DNA of 64,000 nucleotides from Bacteroidota bacterium (GTDB lineage Bacteria; Bacteroidota; Bacteroidia; AKYH767-A; OLB10): NCBI GenBank assembly GCA_019136655.1, contig JAGVTU010000018.1, positions 62,001 to 126,000 of the forward strand, read 5' to 3'. Shown piece by piece: positions 29,498 to 38,873 of this stretch (position 1 is its first letter; each line of letters starts with the position of its first letter). The notes under the pieces were generated by a model. It saw only the letters and a program-made list of their open reading frames with translations, ran no database searches and was not told where the DNA came from. The position numbers and the translations under genes were made by a program.

Positions 29498-29505
29498 TAT
29501 TTTTG
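29498..29505 (+). promoter_or_regulatory. Putative -7 element upstream of porU
   Basis: TATTTTTG (TAnnTTTG) is 17 bases before the porU ATG. It implies a very short leader. Confidence 0.5.
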
Positions 29506-29522
29506 AACCCCATTGCCAAATC

Positions 29523-32500
29523 ATGAAGAGAAAAATCATACTTTTTGTCCTGTCATCATTAATTACACAAGGCATAGTTGCTCAAAAATCAGCACTAACC
29601 GGACAGAATAATTCATACGAAATAACCTGGAAACAGGATTTGAAAATAAACGGTGTCAGTGTTCTGAATTTTGAAAACTGTTATTATAAACCTGATCAGT
29701 TATTACCTTATTTTTCAGTTACATTGCCTCTGACGGGCAATTATGCCGGATATCGTGCTGAATTAATGAATGAAAAGTATGAAACCATTGATTATTCAGC
29801 TAAAAACATTCCTGAAAATATTCAGATTACAGTAGTTCCTTCATTTTATAAAGGCAAAGCTTCCGCTTATATTGAATTTATTCCGGTAAGGAAAAGTCTC
29901 GTTTCAGGAAAAGTAGAAAGACTTGTTTCTTTTGAGATAAAACTGATTAAAGATGTATCGGCAACTTTTCATAGTACTTCTGCCATGCAACGGACGTATG
30001 CTGCAAACTCAGTTTTATCGTCAGGCGACTGGTATAAAATATCAGTTACTGAAGAGGGGGTTTATCAGCTATCCTATGATTTTTTGAAGAATAAACTAAG
30101 CATGGATTTGTCTTCTTCTTCACCGGCAAATTTCAGATTGTTTGGTAATGGAGGAGGAATTCTTCCAATGCTTAATTCCGATTTCCGTTATGATGATTTG
30201 CAGGAAAATGCTGTTTATGTTTATGACGGTGGCACTGCTGGCAAATGGGACGATCAGGACTATGTTCTTTTTTATGGACAGTCGCCTGTTCAATGGAGTT
30301 ATAGTACAACACAAAACAGATTTATACATCAGGCAAATTATTATTCTGATTCAACTTTTTATTTTGTAACAGTAAATGGAGGTACAGGCAATCCCAAACG
30401 TATTCAGCAAACAGCTTCACTCAATGTGTCACCTGATTTTGTGGTAAATTCCTTTGATGATTATCAGGTGCATGAACTGGATAAAACCAACTTTATAAAG
30501 TCGGGACGAAATTTTTACGGAGAAGCATTTGATATTAATACTACTCAGACATTTAGTTTTACATTTCCGAACGTACTGCAACAGAATGTTTTATTTAAAA
30601 CGAATTATGCAGCACATTCACCCGGAGTGACGAGTTCTGTTTCTGCACGTTATCAAAGCCAGAATTTGTTTTCAGGAACCTTTAGCACAGGTGTTGTTTA
30701 TACTGATGATTATGCTGCCGAAAGAACGGGAACAACCACATTTATTCCTTCAGCCGGAGACAACATTTCCATTACTTATAGTTTCATTGCAGGCAACTCG
30801 AGTTGCATCGGTTATCTTGACTATATAGAGTTGCAGGCTCGCAGAGCACTCACCTTTGCCAATACCAACAACATGGATCAGATGTTTTTCAGAGATATGA
30901 ACTCAACCGGGTTAGGAAAAACTTCACAGTTCAACATTGCTTCAGCACCTGCCAATATGGTGGTATGGAATGTTACTGACAGAATAAATGTTAAGCAACA
31001 GATACTCAATAATGGAAGTTTTATAGCTGCAGCTGATTCGCTTCAGCAATATGTTGCTTTTGGAGGAACTAATTTTTTTAATGCCGGTGTTGTAGGAAAA
31101 ATTGATAACCAGAACCTGCATGCGCTTTCGCAAGCCGATATGATTATTGTGACTCATCCGCTTTTTGAGAGTGAAGCCAACCGCATAGCAGATATGCACC
31201 GTACTCAGGATAACTTATCGGTACATGTTGTAAGAACCAATCAAATCTACAATGAATTTTCTTCAGGGGCTCAGGATATTTCGGGAATACGCGATTTTGT
31301 AAAAATGTTTTATGACAGAGGAATTAATAATGGTACAGAACCAAGATATCTTTTGCTTTTTGGTGATGGCTCGTACGATAACAAATACAGAATTGCCAAC
31401 AATTCAAATTTTATTCCCACATTCGAGTCTGTTAATTCGTATTCATACCTGAGCTCATTTGTAGCTGATGATTTTTACGGATTGATGGATGACAATGAAG
31501 GATTATGTGATGCATCAGAACAAATTGATATTGGTGTAGGCCGATTTGTTGTTCAAACTACTGAAGAAGCAAAGACAGTAGTTGACAAAACCATTTCATA
31601 CACCTCCCTGCCTGAGCAGACTAACTGTTGTGATGGAGAAGGGGGAACATTAGGTGACTGGCGTAATGTACTCACTTTTGTGGCAGATGATGAGGATGGA
31701 ATGATGCATGTTGGGCCTGCAGAATCTATTTCAAATTATATTAAAAGCAATCACGGAGTATATAACATAGATAAGATTTATCTGGATGCCTATAAGCAGG
31801 TATCAACTCCGGCAGGTCAGCGTTACCCTGATGTGAATGATGCCATCAATAAAAGAATAAATAAAGGAACACTCATAATGAATTATGTGGGACATGGAGG
31901 AGAAACAGGTTGGGCTGAAGAGCGTGTCCTTACAAATGACGATATCAATTCATGGAGTAATATCAATAAACTTTCAGTATTCATTACTGCTACATGCGAG
32001 TTCAGCCGTTGGGATGATCCTGCCCGTGTTTCTTCAGGCGAAAAGATTCTTTTAAGTTCTGCAGGTGGTGGAGTGGCATTGTTTTCAACTACTCGATTGG
32101 TATTTGCAAGCAGCAATGCGGTGTTGAATATGGCACTCATCAAACACATGTTTGACGACCCTGAACCGCGGCTTGGCGACATTATGGTGGCCAGTAAAAA
32201 TGATCCGGGAAATCTCAATCTGAATACACGCAATTTCAGTTTGCTTGGCGACCCGGCTATACGGCTTCATTATCCTAAATTTAATATTGAAGCAACAAGC
32301 GTAAATGCTCAGCCTTTAATTGCATTGAATGACACACTTAGTGCACTGAGCAAAGTAACCATAGGAGGCAGAATTACCAAAGGTGGACAACTGCAGTCTG
32401 ATTTCAACGGTTTTATTTATCCTACTGTTTATGATAAATATTCCAATATACCTATGTTGAGAAATGATGCAGCAAGTCCGAATCTTACATTTCAGCTTCA

Positions 32501-33353
32501 GAAAAACATTCTTTACAAAGGGAAAGCTACTGTAAAAAATGGGGAGTGGTCGTTTACTTTTATCGTTCCTAAGGATATTTCGTATCAGTTTGGACTTGGT
32601 AAGTTGAGTTTTTATGCTGAAAACAGTATTGAAGATGGTTCAGGTTATTACGACAGTATTGTTGTGGGTGGTTCATCCGGAAATATCATTAATGATGTGG
32701 TTGGGCCAACGTTGAAACTGTATATGAATGACGACCGTTTTGTATTTGGCGGAACAACAAATGATAAGCCGGTAATTGTTTGTTATTTATCGGACTCAAC
32801 AGGTATTAATACTGTTGGCAATGGAGTAGGGCATGATATCACGGCTGTGCTCGACAGCAAAACAGATCCTGTGTATGTGCTGAATGATTATTACGAAGGA
32901 GATTTGGATAGCTACACCAGTGGAAAAATATCTTATCCCTTATCGAAACTAAGTGAAGGACGACATACGCTAAAAGTAAAAGCATGGGACATCCTCAATA
33001 ATTCGTCTGAAAGTTATACGGAGTTTGTAGTTGCTTCTGATGCATCACTTGCTTTAAAACATGTATTGAATTATCCTAATCCATTTACTACACACACAGA
33101 GTTTTCGTTTGAATACAATAAACCATGTGAAGATCTGGATGTGCAGATTCAGATTTTTACTATTTCGGGAAAACTGATAAAAACAATTTCCAAAAAAGTG
33201 CTTTCACCCGGAACCCGTATTGATGATATAACATGGGACGGGAGGGATGATTTTGGCGACCGGATAGGAAGAGGCGTTTATGTTTACCGTGTGAAACTGA
33301 AAACCCCTGATGAAACGGCTTCTCTTACCGAAAAGTTGGTGATACTCAAATAG
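29523..33353 (+). CDS. porU: Type IX secretion system sortase PorU
   Basis: PorU cleaves the C-terminal sorting domain from T9SS cargo at the cell surface and joins the cargo to anionic lipopolysaccharide. The protein has 1276 residues with a signal peptide (MKRKIILFVLSSLITQGIVAQ). It has an N-terminal beta-rich region (about 20-500) and a C25 gingipain-like peptidase domain (about 530-920). The catalytic dyad is His791 (YVGHGGETGW) and Cys825 (TATCEFSRWDDP). Further strands and a C-terminal PorU-type repeat complete it (HVLNYPNPFTTHTEF ... GVYVYRVKLKT). PorV follows in the same direction, and gldJ lies divergently with porP between. The length fits the family. Confidence 0.96.
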   Translation: MKRKIILFVLSSLITQGIVAQKSALTGQNNSYEITWKQDLKINGVSVLNFENCYYKPDQLLPYFSVTLPLTGNYAGYRAELMNEKYETIDYSAKNIPENIQITVVPSFYKGKASAYIEFIPVRKSLVSGKVERLVSFEIKLIKDVSATFHSTSAMQRTYAANSVLSSGDWYKISVTEEGVYQLSYDFLKNKLSMDLSSSSPANFRLFGNGGGILPMLNSDFRYDDLQENAVYVYDGGTAGKWDDQDYVLFYGQSPVQWSYSTTQNRFIHQANYYSDSTFYFVTVNGGTGNPKRIQQTASLNVSPDFVVNSFDDYQVHELDKTNFIKSGRNFYGEAFDINTTQTFSFTFPNVLQQNVLFKTNYAAHSPGVTSSVSARYQSQNLFSGTFSTGVVYTDDYAAERTGTTTFIPSAGDNISITYSFIAGNSSCIGYLDYIELQARRALTFANTNNMDQMFFRDMNSTGLGKTSQFNIASAPANMVVWNVTDRINVKQQILNNGSFIAAADSLQQYVAFGGTNFFNAGVVGKIDNQNLHALSQADMIIVTHPLFESEANRIADMHRTQDNLSVHVVRTNQIYNEFSSGAQDISGIRDFVKMFYDRGINNGTEPRYLLLFGDGSYDNKYRIANNSNFIPTFESVNSYSYLSSFVADDFYGLMDDNEGLCDASEQIDIGVGRFVVQTTEEAKTVVDKTISYTSLPEQTNCCDGEGGTLGDWRNVLTFVADDEDGMMHVGPAESISNYIKSNHGVYNIDKIYLDAYKQVSTPAGQRYPDVNDAINKRINKGTLIMNYVGHGGETGWAEERVLTNDDINSWSNINKLSVFITATCEFSRWDDPARVSSGEKILLSSAGGGVALFSTTRLVFASSNAVLNMALIKHMFDDPEPRLGDIMVASKNDPGNLNLNTRNFSLLGDPAIRLHYPKFNIEATSVNAQPLIALNDTLSALSKVTIGGRITKGGQLQSDFNGFIYPTVYDKYSNIPMLRNDAASPNLTFQLQKNILYKGKATVKNGEWSFTFIVPKDISYQFGLGKLSFYAENSIEDGSGYYDSIVVGGSSGNIINDVVGPTLKLYMNDDRFVFGGTTNDKPVIVCYLSDSTGINTVGNGVGHDITAVLDSKTDPVYVLNDYYEGDLDSYTSGKISYPLSKLSEGRHTLKVKAWDILNNSSESYTEFVVASDASLALKHVLNYPNPFTTHTEFSFEYNKPCEDLDVQIQIFTISGKLIKTISKKVLSPGTRIDDITWDGRDDFGDRIGRGVYVYRVKLKTPDETASLTEKLVILK

Positions 33354-33376
33354 AAACCTTTTTTATGGAATTATCG

Positions 33377-33384
33377 TATATTTG
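33377..33384 (+). promoter_or_regulatory. Putative -7 element upstream of porV
   Basis: TATATTTG (TAnnTTTG) lies in the 123-base gap between porU and porV, leaving a leader of about 85 bases. It suggests porV can be transcribed independently of porU. Confidence 0.5.
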
Positions 33385-33476
33385 CGAGCCGCTTTTTGGG
33401 GCAGATTTAAAATAAAAACCACATTAAGTCGTTTTATTTGCTTCGTTGCTAAATTAACACTGAATAATATTTATAA

Positions 33477-34676
33477 ATGAGTTATAAAAATATCATAGGA
33501 GTGTGTCTGACAATGACGTTAATCCCCTCCTTAATTTTTGGCCAAAGTACCGACAAATCTAACTTGTTAGGTCAGATAAATACCATTACAACAGCAGTTC
33601 CTTTTCTGATGATATCACCTGATGCGCGTGCCGGTGGAATGGGCGATGCAGGGGCCGCATCAACACCTGATGTTAACAGTATTCACTGGAATGCTGCAAA
33701 ACTTGTATTTACAGAAAGAAAAATGGGTGTAGGAATTTCATACACTCCATGGTTGCGTAAGTTGGTTCCTGATATCAATTTGGCTTATGTAAGTTTTTAT
33801 ACCAAACCCAATACAACTTCTGCTATAGGTGCTTCATTGCGTTATTTTTCTCTTGGAAATATTGATTTTACAAGCGAGAATGGAGAACCAATGGGTTCGT
33901 ACAAGCCAAATGAGTTTGCTGTAGATGTAGCATACTCCCGTAAACTTGGAGAAGAGTTCAGCGGTGGTATAGCATTACGTTATATACATTCCAGCCTTAC
34001 CGGTGGTATTACCGTTGGAGGCAATGCTACCAAGGCAGGTAATTCAGTTGCTGCAGATATTTCATTTTTCTACAATACAAACACAGAACTTGCCGGCAAG
34101 GATGCTGTTTTTGCTGCCGGACTTGCTATCACTAACATCGGTTCTAAGATTTCATATACCGATAAAGGAACAAAGGATTTTATTCCAATCAATTTACGAC
34201 TTGGCCCTTCTTTAAAATTAAAACTCAACGAATTTAATGACCTTTCATTTCTAGTGGACTTTAATAAACTTCTGGTTCCAACACCTCCGGTTTATTCTGA
34301 TTCGGTAAGTAATAATGAGTATCTCATCCTTTCAGGAAAAGATCCTAATGTTGGAGTAGCACAGGGAATTTTCCAGTCGTTTGGCGATGCACCGGGTGGT
34401 TTCAAAGAGGAAATGCGTGAGATAAATATTGGAGGAGGAATGGAATACTGGTACGACAATCAGTTTGCACTGCGTGCAGGATATTTTTATGAGCATAAAA
34501 CAAAGGGAAACAGAAAGTATTTCACACTTGGTGCAAGTTTACGTTACAATATTTTCGGTTTGGATTTCGCATATCTGATTCCAACAGAGCAACGTAATCC
34601 ATTGGAGAACACACTTCGCTTTACTCTTTCTTTCAACTTCGATTCCATCAAGGGAAGCGATAATAACAACGAATAG
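33477..34676 (+). CDS. porV: Type IX secretion system outer-membrane protein PorV
   Basis: PorV (LptO) is the outer-membrane shuttle that recognises cargo sorting domains and hands cargo to PorU. The 399-residue protein has an N-terminal signal region ending near FGQ. The PorV/PorQ-like start ITTAVPFLMISPDARAGGMGDAGAASTPDVNSIHWNAAK is the family hallmark. A FadL-like barrel follows (ALRYIHSSLTGGITVGGN, FALRAGYFYEHKTKGNRKYFTLGASLRYNI). It lies directly after porU, as in other gliding Bacteroidota. ispF begins only six bases after its stop, so a housekeeping enzyme appears to share the transcript. Confidence 0.96.
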   Translation: MSYKNIIGVCLTMTLIPSLIFGQSTDKSNLLGQINTITTAVPFLMISPDARAGGMGDAGAASTPDVNSIHWNAAKLVFTERKMGVGISYTPWLRKLVPDINLAYVSFYTKPNTTSAIGASLRYFSLGNIDFTSENGEPMGSYKPNEFAVDVAYSRKLGEEFSGGIALRYIHSSLTGGITVGGNATKAGNSVAADISFFYNTNTELAGKDAVFAAGLAITNIGSKISYTDKGTKDFIPINLRLGPSLKLKLNEFNDLSFLVDFNKLLVPTPPVYSDSVSNNEYLILSGKDPNVGVAQGIFQSFGDAPGGFKEEMREINIGGGMEYWYDNQFALRAGYFYEHKTKGNRKYFTLGASLRYNIFGLDFAYLIPTEQRNPLENTLRFTLSFNFDSIKGSDNNNE

Positions 34677-34682
34677 TTTATC

Positions 34683-35162
34683 TTGAACATCAGGGTAGGT
34701 TTTGGGTTTGATGTTCATTCCTTAGAAGAAGGAATTCCTTTTTATCTGGGTGGTGTTTTAATTCAACATTCCAAAGGTGCCAAAGGCCACAGCGATGCCG
34801 ATGTGGTGTTGCACGCTATTTGTGATGCATTGCTGGGAGCAGCCGCTTTAGGTGATATAGGAAAATACTTTCCTGATACTTCAAGTGAGTTTAAAGGTAT
34901 TGACTCAAAGATTCTGCTGAAGCGTGTTGTTGAACTCCTGACATCAAAGGGATATAAAACAGGCAATGTGGATGTAAGCCTTGTTCTTGAAAAGCCAAAG
35001 ATTGCACCCTATATTTCTCAAATGCAAAACACCATTGCTGATGTGATGGGCATAGATTCCGGTTGTGTGTCGGTAAAAGCTACTACCAACGAACGTATGG
35101 GTTTTGTTGGCCGCGAAGAAGGAGTGGCCGCCTATGCAGTAGTGCTAATTGAAAAAATCTGA
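34683..35162 (+). CDS. ispF: 2-C-methyl-D-erythritol 2,4-cyclodiphosphate synthase IspF
   Basis: IspF cyclises CDP-ME-2-phosphate in the MEP route to isoprenoids. The 159-residue protein shows the zinc-binding GFDVHSLE near residues 8-15, the second histidine in [31 protein letters not shown], and [21 protein letters not shown]. Length and motifs are typical. Its start is a TTG at 34683, the only plausible one: the family's N-terminal RVGFGFDVH begins four codons later with no ATG before it. It is tightly linked to porV. The isoprenoid route would serve quinone, carotenoid and lipid-carrier needs. Confidence 0.96.
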   Translation: MNIRVGFGFDVHSLEEGIPFYLGGVLIQHSKGAKGHSDADVVLHAICDALLGAAALGDIGKYFPDTSSEFKGIDSKILLKRVVELLTSKGYKTGNVDVSLVLEKPKIAPYISQMQNTIADVMGIDSGCVSVKATTNERMGFVGREEGVAAYAVVLIEKI

Positions 35163-35172
35163 TAAATAGTAT

Positions 35173-36543
35173 TTAACTGCCGGAGTGAAGCAGTTGCATC
35201 TTTGCATACTTTTTTCGTTTCAGATACGATTCGAAAAAAATATTGGCATCAGAAAATGACTTCAGCATGGTAAGGTGTGACAGTATCAGCTCAGTTTGTT
35301 CAATTTGATTTTTTCTGACAAAGGTGTAGCCTATGCTTCGGTTTTTTCTTGCAAGTACTACATACTCATCAGCCGAATAATCATTTTCCAAAAAAAGCAT
35401 AATATCCTCATTGTATGAATGAAATGCCGACAGACTTTTTTGAAAACGTGTTTCATATTCCAGTTCGCTTTCTTTTTTCTGAATTACCCCATTGCATTTT
35501 TTTATCTGTGTGTAAAAGCAGCTCGAAGTAAACTTGTCGAGACCATTCAGGCATCTGCAGAGTTGATATTTTTCTGTATGCTTGTCGAGAAACTCCTCGG
35601 CAGATTGCCGCGACTTGAACATTTTAAGAACAGGAGTAATACAATTTTTAAGTTCAGTGATATGATAAGCAGGAAGATTTTTGTTGGTCAGCGTGGTTAA
35701 ACAATATTGTATCTCACGTTTGCCTGCACGGTTGAAGTAAGGCTGATAGTTTTTTATTTCTTCAGATTCGATGATGGAGGCCAACTGTTCACAGCCTGTT
35801 TCGTAGTAAGAAATATCCTCAAGCATCAGTTGCATTTTTTTTGATTTTCCTGACCTGCTCACCGACAAATGACGGGCTACTCTTTTCCTGATGTTTTTTG
35901 ACATGCCCACATAAAATATTTCTTTATTGGAGTCGGTAAAAAAATAAACTCCTGCTTTTTCAGGCAACTTATTTAATAACTCAGCGGAACGAAGATTTTT
36001 CTTTTCCTGTGGTGAGCGGTGCAGGAGAATTTCCTGCAATCCCTGATAGTCAACCAGCATCTTCAATATTTCACTTGCTGCAAGGGCATCGTTCAGTGCT
36101 CGGTGATGACCATTGAGTGTTATACCCAGATTTTTTGTCAGAGCACTAAGCGAATACGAACCGAATCCTTTAAAAATATTTCTGCTGACCTGACAGGTGC
36201 AAAGTTTATCAGTTGTAAAATCAATACCACAGCGTGAAAATTCAGCACTTACATAGCTGAGATCATAAGAAACATTATGCGCAACAATTATTTTATCAGC
36301 AAAAAGTTCTTGCAGTTGAGGAGCTATTTCGTGAAATTCAGGTGCAGAAGCCACCATCTCATCAGTGATGCCTGTAAGTTTCGAAATAAAAGGAGGAATG
36401 GGAACACCTGGATTTACAAGTGACGAAAATTTTTCATGCACAAGGTATCCGTCATGAACGACTACTGCAATTTCAGTTATTCTGCTGCCTTGCTCCAGAC
36501 TTCCTCCGGTAGTTTCTACATCAACAACAGCAAAAAGACTCAT
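35173..36543 (-). CDS. DnaQ-like 3'-5' exonuclease fused to a GIY-YIG endonuclease domain
   Basis: A 456-residue protein. Residues 1-165 form a DEDDh exonuclease: FAVVDVETTGG (Asp7/Glu9), IIVAHNVSYDLSYV, and the HHRALNDALAA box. Residues about 195-280 hold a UvrC/Cho-type GIY-YIG domain: LPEKAGVYFFTDSNKEIFYVGMSKNIRKRVARHL. A long C-terminal tail of unclear fold follows. Such fusions occur in several phyla as epsilon-subunit-like/Cho-like proteins and are thought to act in DNA repair. The gene converges on ispF (10-base gap) and is last in the dapD-GT9-nuclease minus-strand run. Confidence 0.9.
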   Translation of the reverse strand: MSLFAVVDVETTGGSLEQGSRITEIAVVVHDGYLVHEKFSSLVNPGVPIPPFISKLTGITDEMVASAPEFHEIAPQLQELFADKIIVAHNVSYDLSYVSAEFSRCGIDFTTDKLCTCQVSRNIFKGFGSYSLSALTKNLGITLNGHHRALNDALAASEILKMLVDYQGLQEILLHRSPQEKKNLRSAELLNKLPEKAGVYFFTDSNKEIFYVGMSKNIRKRVARHLSVSRSGKSKKMQLMLEDISYYETGCEQLASIIESEEIKNYQPYFNRAGKREIQYCLTTLTNKNLPAYHITELKNCITPVLKMFKSRQSAEEFLDKHTEKYQLCRCLNGLDKFTSSCFYTQIKKCNGVIQKKESELEYETRFQKSLSAFHSYNEDIMLFLENDYSADEYVVLARKNRSIGYTFVRKNQIEQTELILSHLTMLKSFSDANIFFESYLKRKKYAKMQLLHSGS

Positions 36544-36576
36544 GGATTTTTATTTAAAGTAAAATTACGAATACCG

Positions 36577-37533
36577 TCAGACTTCCATGTTGTATCCACA
36601 TCTGAAATCACCTCGCGGACACTGACGGTAACCATGCAATCCACATGGCCTGCAATCAAGATGACTGACTTGCTTAACAATGGCAGTATCAGATAAAGGT
36701 CCGAACCCAAAGGAAGGAACAGTAGAGCAGAAGAATGCTGTAACGGGAGCATTTACAGCAGAAGCAAGATGTAGAGGAGCGGAGTCGTTGACATAATTCA
36801 TTTCAGCATCTTTCATCAGTGCTGCCGATGCAGTGAGAGATAATTTTCCGCAAAGATTTTCAACTCCGCTATGCTCAGCCAACAATGCAATTTCATTGCA
36901 CAGCTGAGAATCAGAAGGAGCACCAATCAAAAATATTTTTTTCTCCTCAGGAATGGATTTTATCAGCTCAACCCATTTGGCTAACGGCAACTGTTTGGTA
37001 AACCACACCGATGCCGGAGCCATACACACATAAGTTTTTGTTTTATATCCTTTTGTTTTTTCAAAATCAGCAGGGGTGGGGTAGAGCTTGGGTTTGGAAT
37101 AGGTTACAGAGTTCAGTCCTTTCAGCAATGCAAAATTTCGCTCTGTTTCATGTCCTTTACCAATCTCATGTTTTATTTTTAAGTTATATGCAAATGAAAA
37201 AGGGTTTTTGTCGAAGCCGCGTTTATCTTCAGCACGGGCAAACCAACTTATCAAACCTGAGCTGAAAAACCGTTGCAGATTGATGAGCAAATCATAGTTG
37301 TCTTTGCGCAATGACTGAATAATATTCAAAAGTGATTTTATTTTTCCTGATTGTTTTTCCCATACAATAACTTTATTCAGAAAAGGATGCTCCTTAAACA
37401 ATGATTCATTGCCTCTTCGAAGCAGAAAATCAATTTTTGCATCAGGATATGCGCGGTGCAATGATTCTACTATTCCTGTGGCAAGAATGACATCGCCAAT
37501 AAAAGCTGTTTGTATGATGAGAATTTTTTTCAA
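36577..37533 (-). CDS. Glycosyltransferase family 9 (heptosyltransferase-like)
   Basis: A 318-residue protein with the GT9 N-terminus KKILIIQTAFIGDVILATGIVESLHRAYPDAKI and the C-terminal nucleotide-sugar site KDAEMNYVNDSAPLHLASAVNAPVTAFFCSTVPSFGFGP. Three cysteines lie in the tail (LDCRPCGLHGYRQCPRGDF), a pattern common in WaaF/RfaF-like heptosyltransferases. It probably adds a heptose or related sugar to LPS core at the inner membrane. It follows dapD by 10 bases and precedes the nuclease gene by 33 bases. The specific sugar is not determined. Confidence 0.9.
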   Translation of the reverse strand: MKKILIIQTAFIGDVILATGIVESLHRAYPDAKIDFLLRRGNESLFKEHPFLNKVIVWEKQSGKIKSLLNIIQSLRKDNYDLLINLQRFFSSGLISWFARAEDKRGFDKNPFSFAYNLKIKHEIGKGHETERNFALLKGLNSVTYSKPKLYPTPADFEKTKGYKTKTYVCMAPASVWFTKQLPLAKWVELIKSIPEEKKIFLIGAPSDSQLCNEIALLAEHSGVENLCGKLSLTASAALMKDAEMNYVNDSAPLHLASAVNAPVTAFFCSTVPSFGFGPLSDTAIVKQVSHLDCRPCGLHGYRQCPRGDFRCGYNMEV

Positions 37534-37543
37534 GCAAAAAATA

Positions 37544-38359
37544 TTAAACAGCTACACTGAAATCACGCAATGCATCATTAAGCGAAGTTTTTGTATCGGT
37601 AGATGCTTTTCTTTTTCCGATGATTAATGCACAGGGAACCTGATATGTTCCGGCAGGAAAATTTTTTGAAACACTTCCTGGAATTACTACTGAGCGTGGT
37701 GGAACAATACCTCTGTATTCAACAGGTTCGCTTCCTGTTACGTCAATAATTTTTGTGGACATGGTAAGCACCACATTTGCACCCAAAACAGCTTCGCTTT
37801 GAACACGCACTCCTTCAACAACAATACATCTCGATCCTATAAAACAATTGTCTTCAATGATAACAGGTGAAGCCTGCACAGGCTCCAGCACTCCTCCAAT
37901 ACCAACACCACCACTAAGGTGAACATTTTTACCAATCTGAGCGCATGAACCTACCGTTGCCCAGGTATCCACCATTGTACCACTATCAACATAAGCACCA
38001 ATATTCACATACGAAGGCATCATGATAACTCCCGGTGCAAGAAAACTACCGTATCGTGCAACGGCATGCGGCACTACGCGCACACCAAGTTTGTCATAAC
38101 CTGTTTTAAGCAACATTTTATCATGAAACTCCATAGGTCCTGCATGCAGGGTTTCCATTTTCTGAATAGGAAAATAAAGAATCACAGCCTTTTTTACCCA
38201 GTCATTCACCTTCCAACCTGCACCATCGGGCTCAGCCACACGCAAGGTGCCTTTGTCCAGTTGTTCAATTGTATCGCGTATAATTTGCTGTGAAGAAGGA
38301 TCATTCAGCAAAGAGCGATCCTCCCAGATTTTATGAATTAAAGATTCGTTTTTCGACAT
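37544..38359 (-). CDS. dapD: 2,3,4,5-tetrahydropyridine-2,6-dicarboxylate N-succinyltransferase DapD
   Basis: DapD succinylates tetrahydrodipicolinate in the diaminopimelate pathway, downstream of DapA at 6422-7294. I start at the MSKNESLIHK methionine (271 residues). A GTG start 27 bases upstream is also open, but a -7-like element overlaps it. The left-handed beta-helix hexapeptide repeats are clear: APGVIMMPSYVNIGAYVDSGTMVDTWATVGSCAQIGKNVHLSGGVGIGG, EDNCFIGSRCIVVEGVRV. The C-terminus ends in TKTSLNDALRDF. A glycosyltransferase gene follows 10 bases later. The start base may be off by one. Confidence 0.95.
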   Translation of the reverse strand: MSKNESLIHKIWEDRSLLNDPSSQQIIRDTIEQLDKGTLRVAEPDGAGWKVNDWVKKAVILYFPIQKMETLHAGPMEFHDKMLLKTGYDKLGVRVVPHAVARYGSFLAPGVIMMPSYVNIGAYVDSGTMVDTWATVGSCAQIGKNVHLSGGVGIGGVLEPVQASPVIIEDNCFIGSRCIVVEGVRVQSEAVLGANVVLTMSTKIIDVTGSEPVEYRGIVPPRSVVIPGSVSKNFPAGTYQVPCALIIGKRKASTDTKTSLNDALRDFSVAV

Positions 38360-38375
38360 AACCTGATATACTCTG

Positions 38376-38384
38376 CAAATATAC
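38376..38384 (-). promoter_or_regulatory. Putative -7 element upstream of dapD
   Basis: The minus strand reads TATATTTG about 20 bases before the dapD ATG, in a short gap shared with the divergent ruvX promoter. Position uncertain by one base. Confidence 0.45.
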
Positions 38385-38413
38385 ACGACAATGCTAAGAT
38401 GAGCACTATTGCT

Positions 38414-38421
38414 TATTTTTG
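38414..38421 (+). promoter_or_regulatory. Putative -7 element upstream of ruvX
   Basis: TATTTTTG (TAnnTTTG) lies 21 bases before the ruvX start, back to back with the dapD element. Confidence 0.5.
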
Positions 38422-38441
38422 CAATCTGAATAAAAATGCTG

Positions 38442-38873
38442 ATGTCGAGAATTTTAGCAATTGACTATGGAACCAAACGTGTGGGAATAGCTGTTACTGA
38501 TCCGTTGCAGATGATAGCCACACCTCTGGCATCGGTACATGCACGGGAAGCGGTGAATTTTATCATTGAATATACACAGAAAGAAGAAACAGAATGTGTT
38601 GTAATAGGAAAGCCGGTGCAGATGGACAATTCGGCATCGGAGAGTGAAAAACAGATTAAAGTATTTATTCAAACGCTTAAAAAACAAAAACCTGATTTGA
38701 AAATAGAACGTTATGATGAACGTTTTACTTCGGTGATGGCGCAACAAACCTTGCACACAATGGGAGAAAGCAAAAGAATGAGAAAAGATAAATCAGTAAT
38801 TGACAGAACCAGTGCAGTAATTATTTTACAATCGTATTTACTTTATCGCAACAATAAAATTAAGCATACATGA
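38442..38873 (+). CDS. ruvX: Putative pre-16S rRNA nuclease RuvX (YqgF)
   Basis: A 143-residue RNase H-fold protein of the YqgF family, linked to 16S rRNA 5' maturation and originally proposed as a Holliday-junction resolvase. It starts SRILAIDYGTKRVGIAVTDP. The core motifs are the first-strand Asp (AIDYG), VVIGKPVQMD (about 53-62) and RYDERFTSVMAQQTL (about 90-104) with acidic residues. The start is the second of two nearby ATGs (38436 and 38442), placed by the family N-terminus. The stop overlaps def by four bases. Confidence 0.93.
   Translation: MSRILAIDYGTKRVGIAVTDPLQMIATPLASVHAREAVNFIIEYTQKEETECVVIGKPVQMDNSASESEKQIKVFIQTLKKQKPDLKIERYDERFTSVMAQQTLHTMGESKRMRKDKSVIDRTSAVIILQSYLLYRNNKIKHT

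Noticed and set aside
33050-33353. A T9SS cargo sorting domain at the end of PorU
   Set aside because: The sequence resembles a sorting domain, but it is the usual C-terminal domain of PorU itself, so it does not mark PorU as ordinary cargo.
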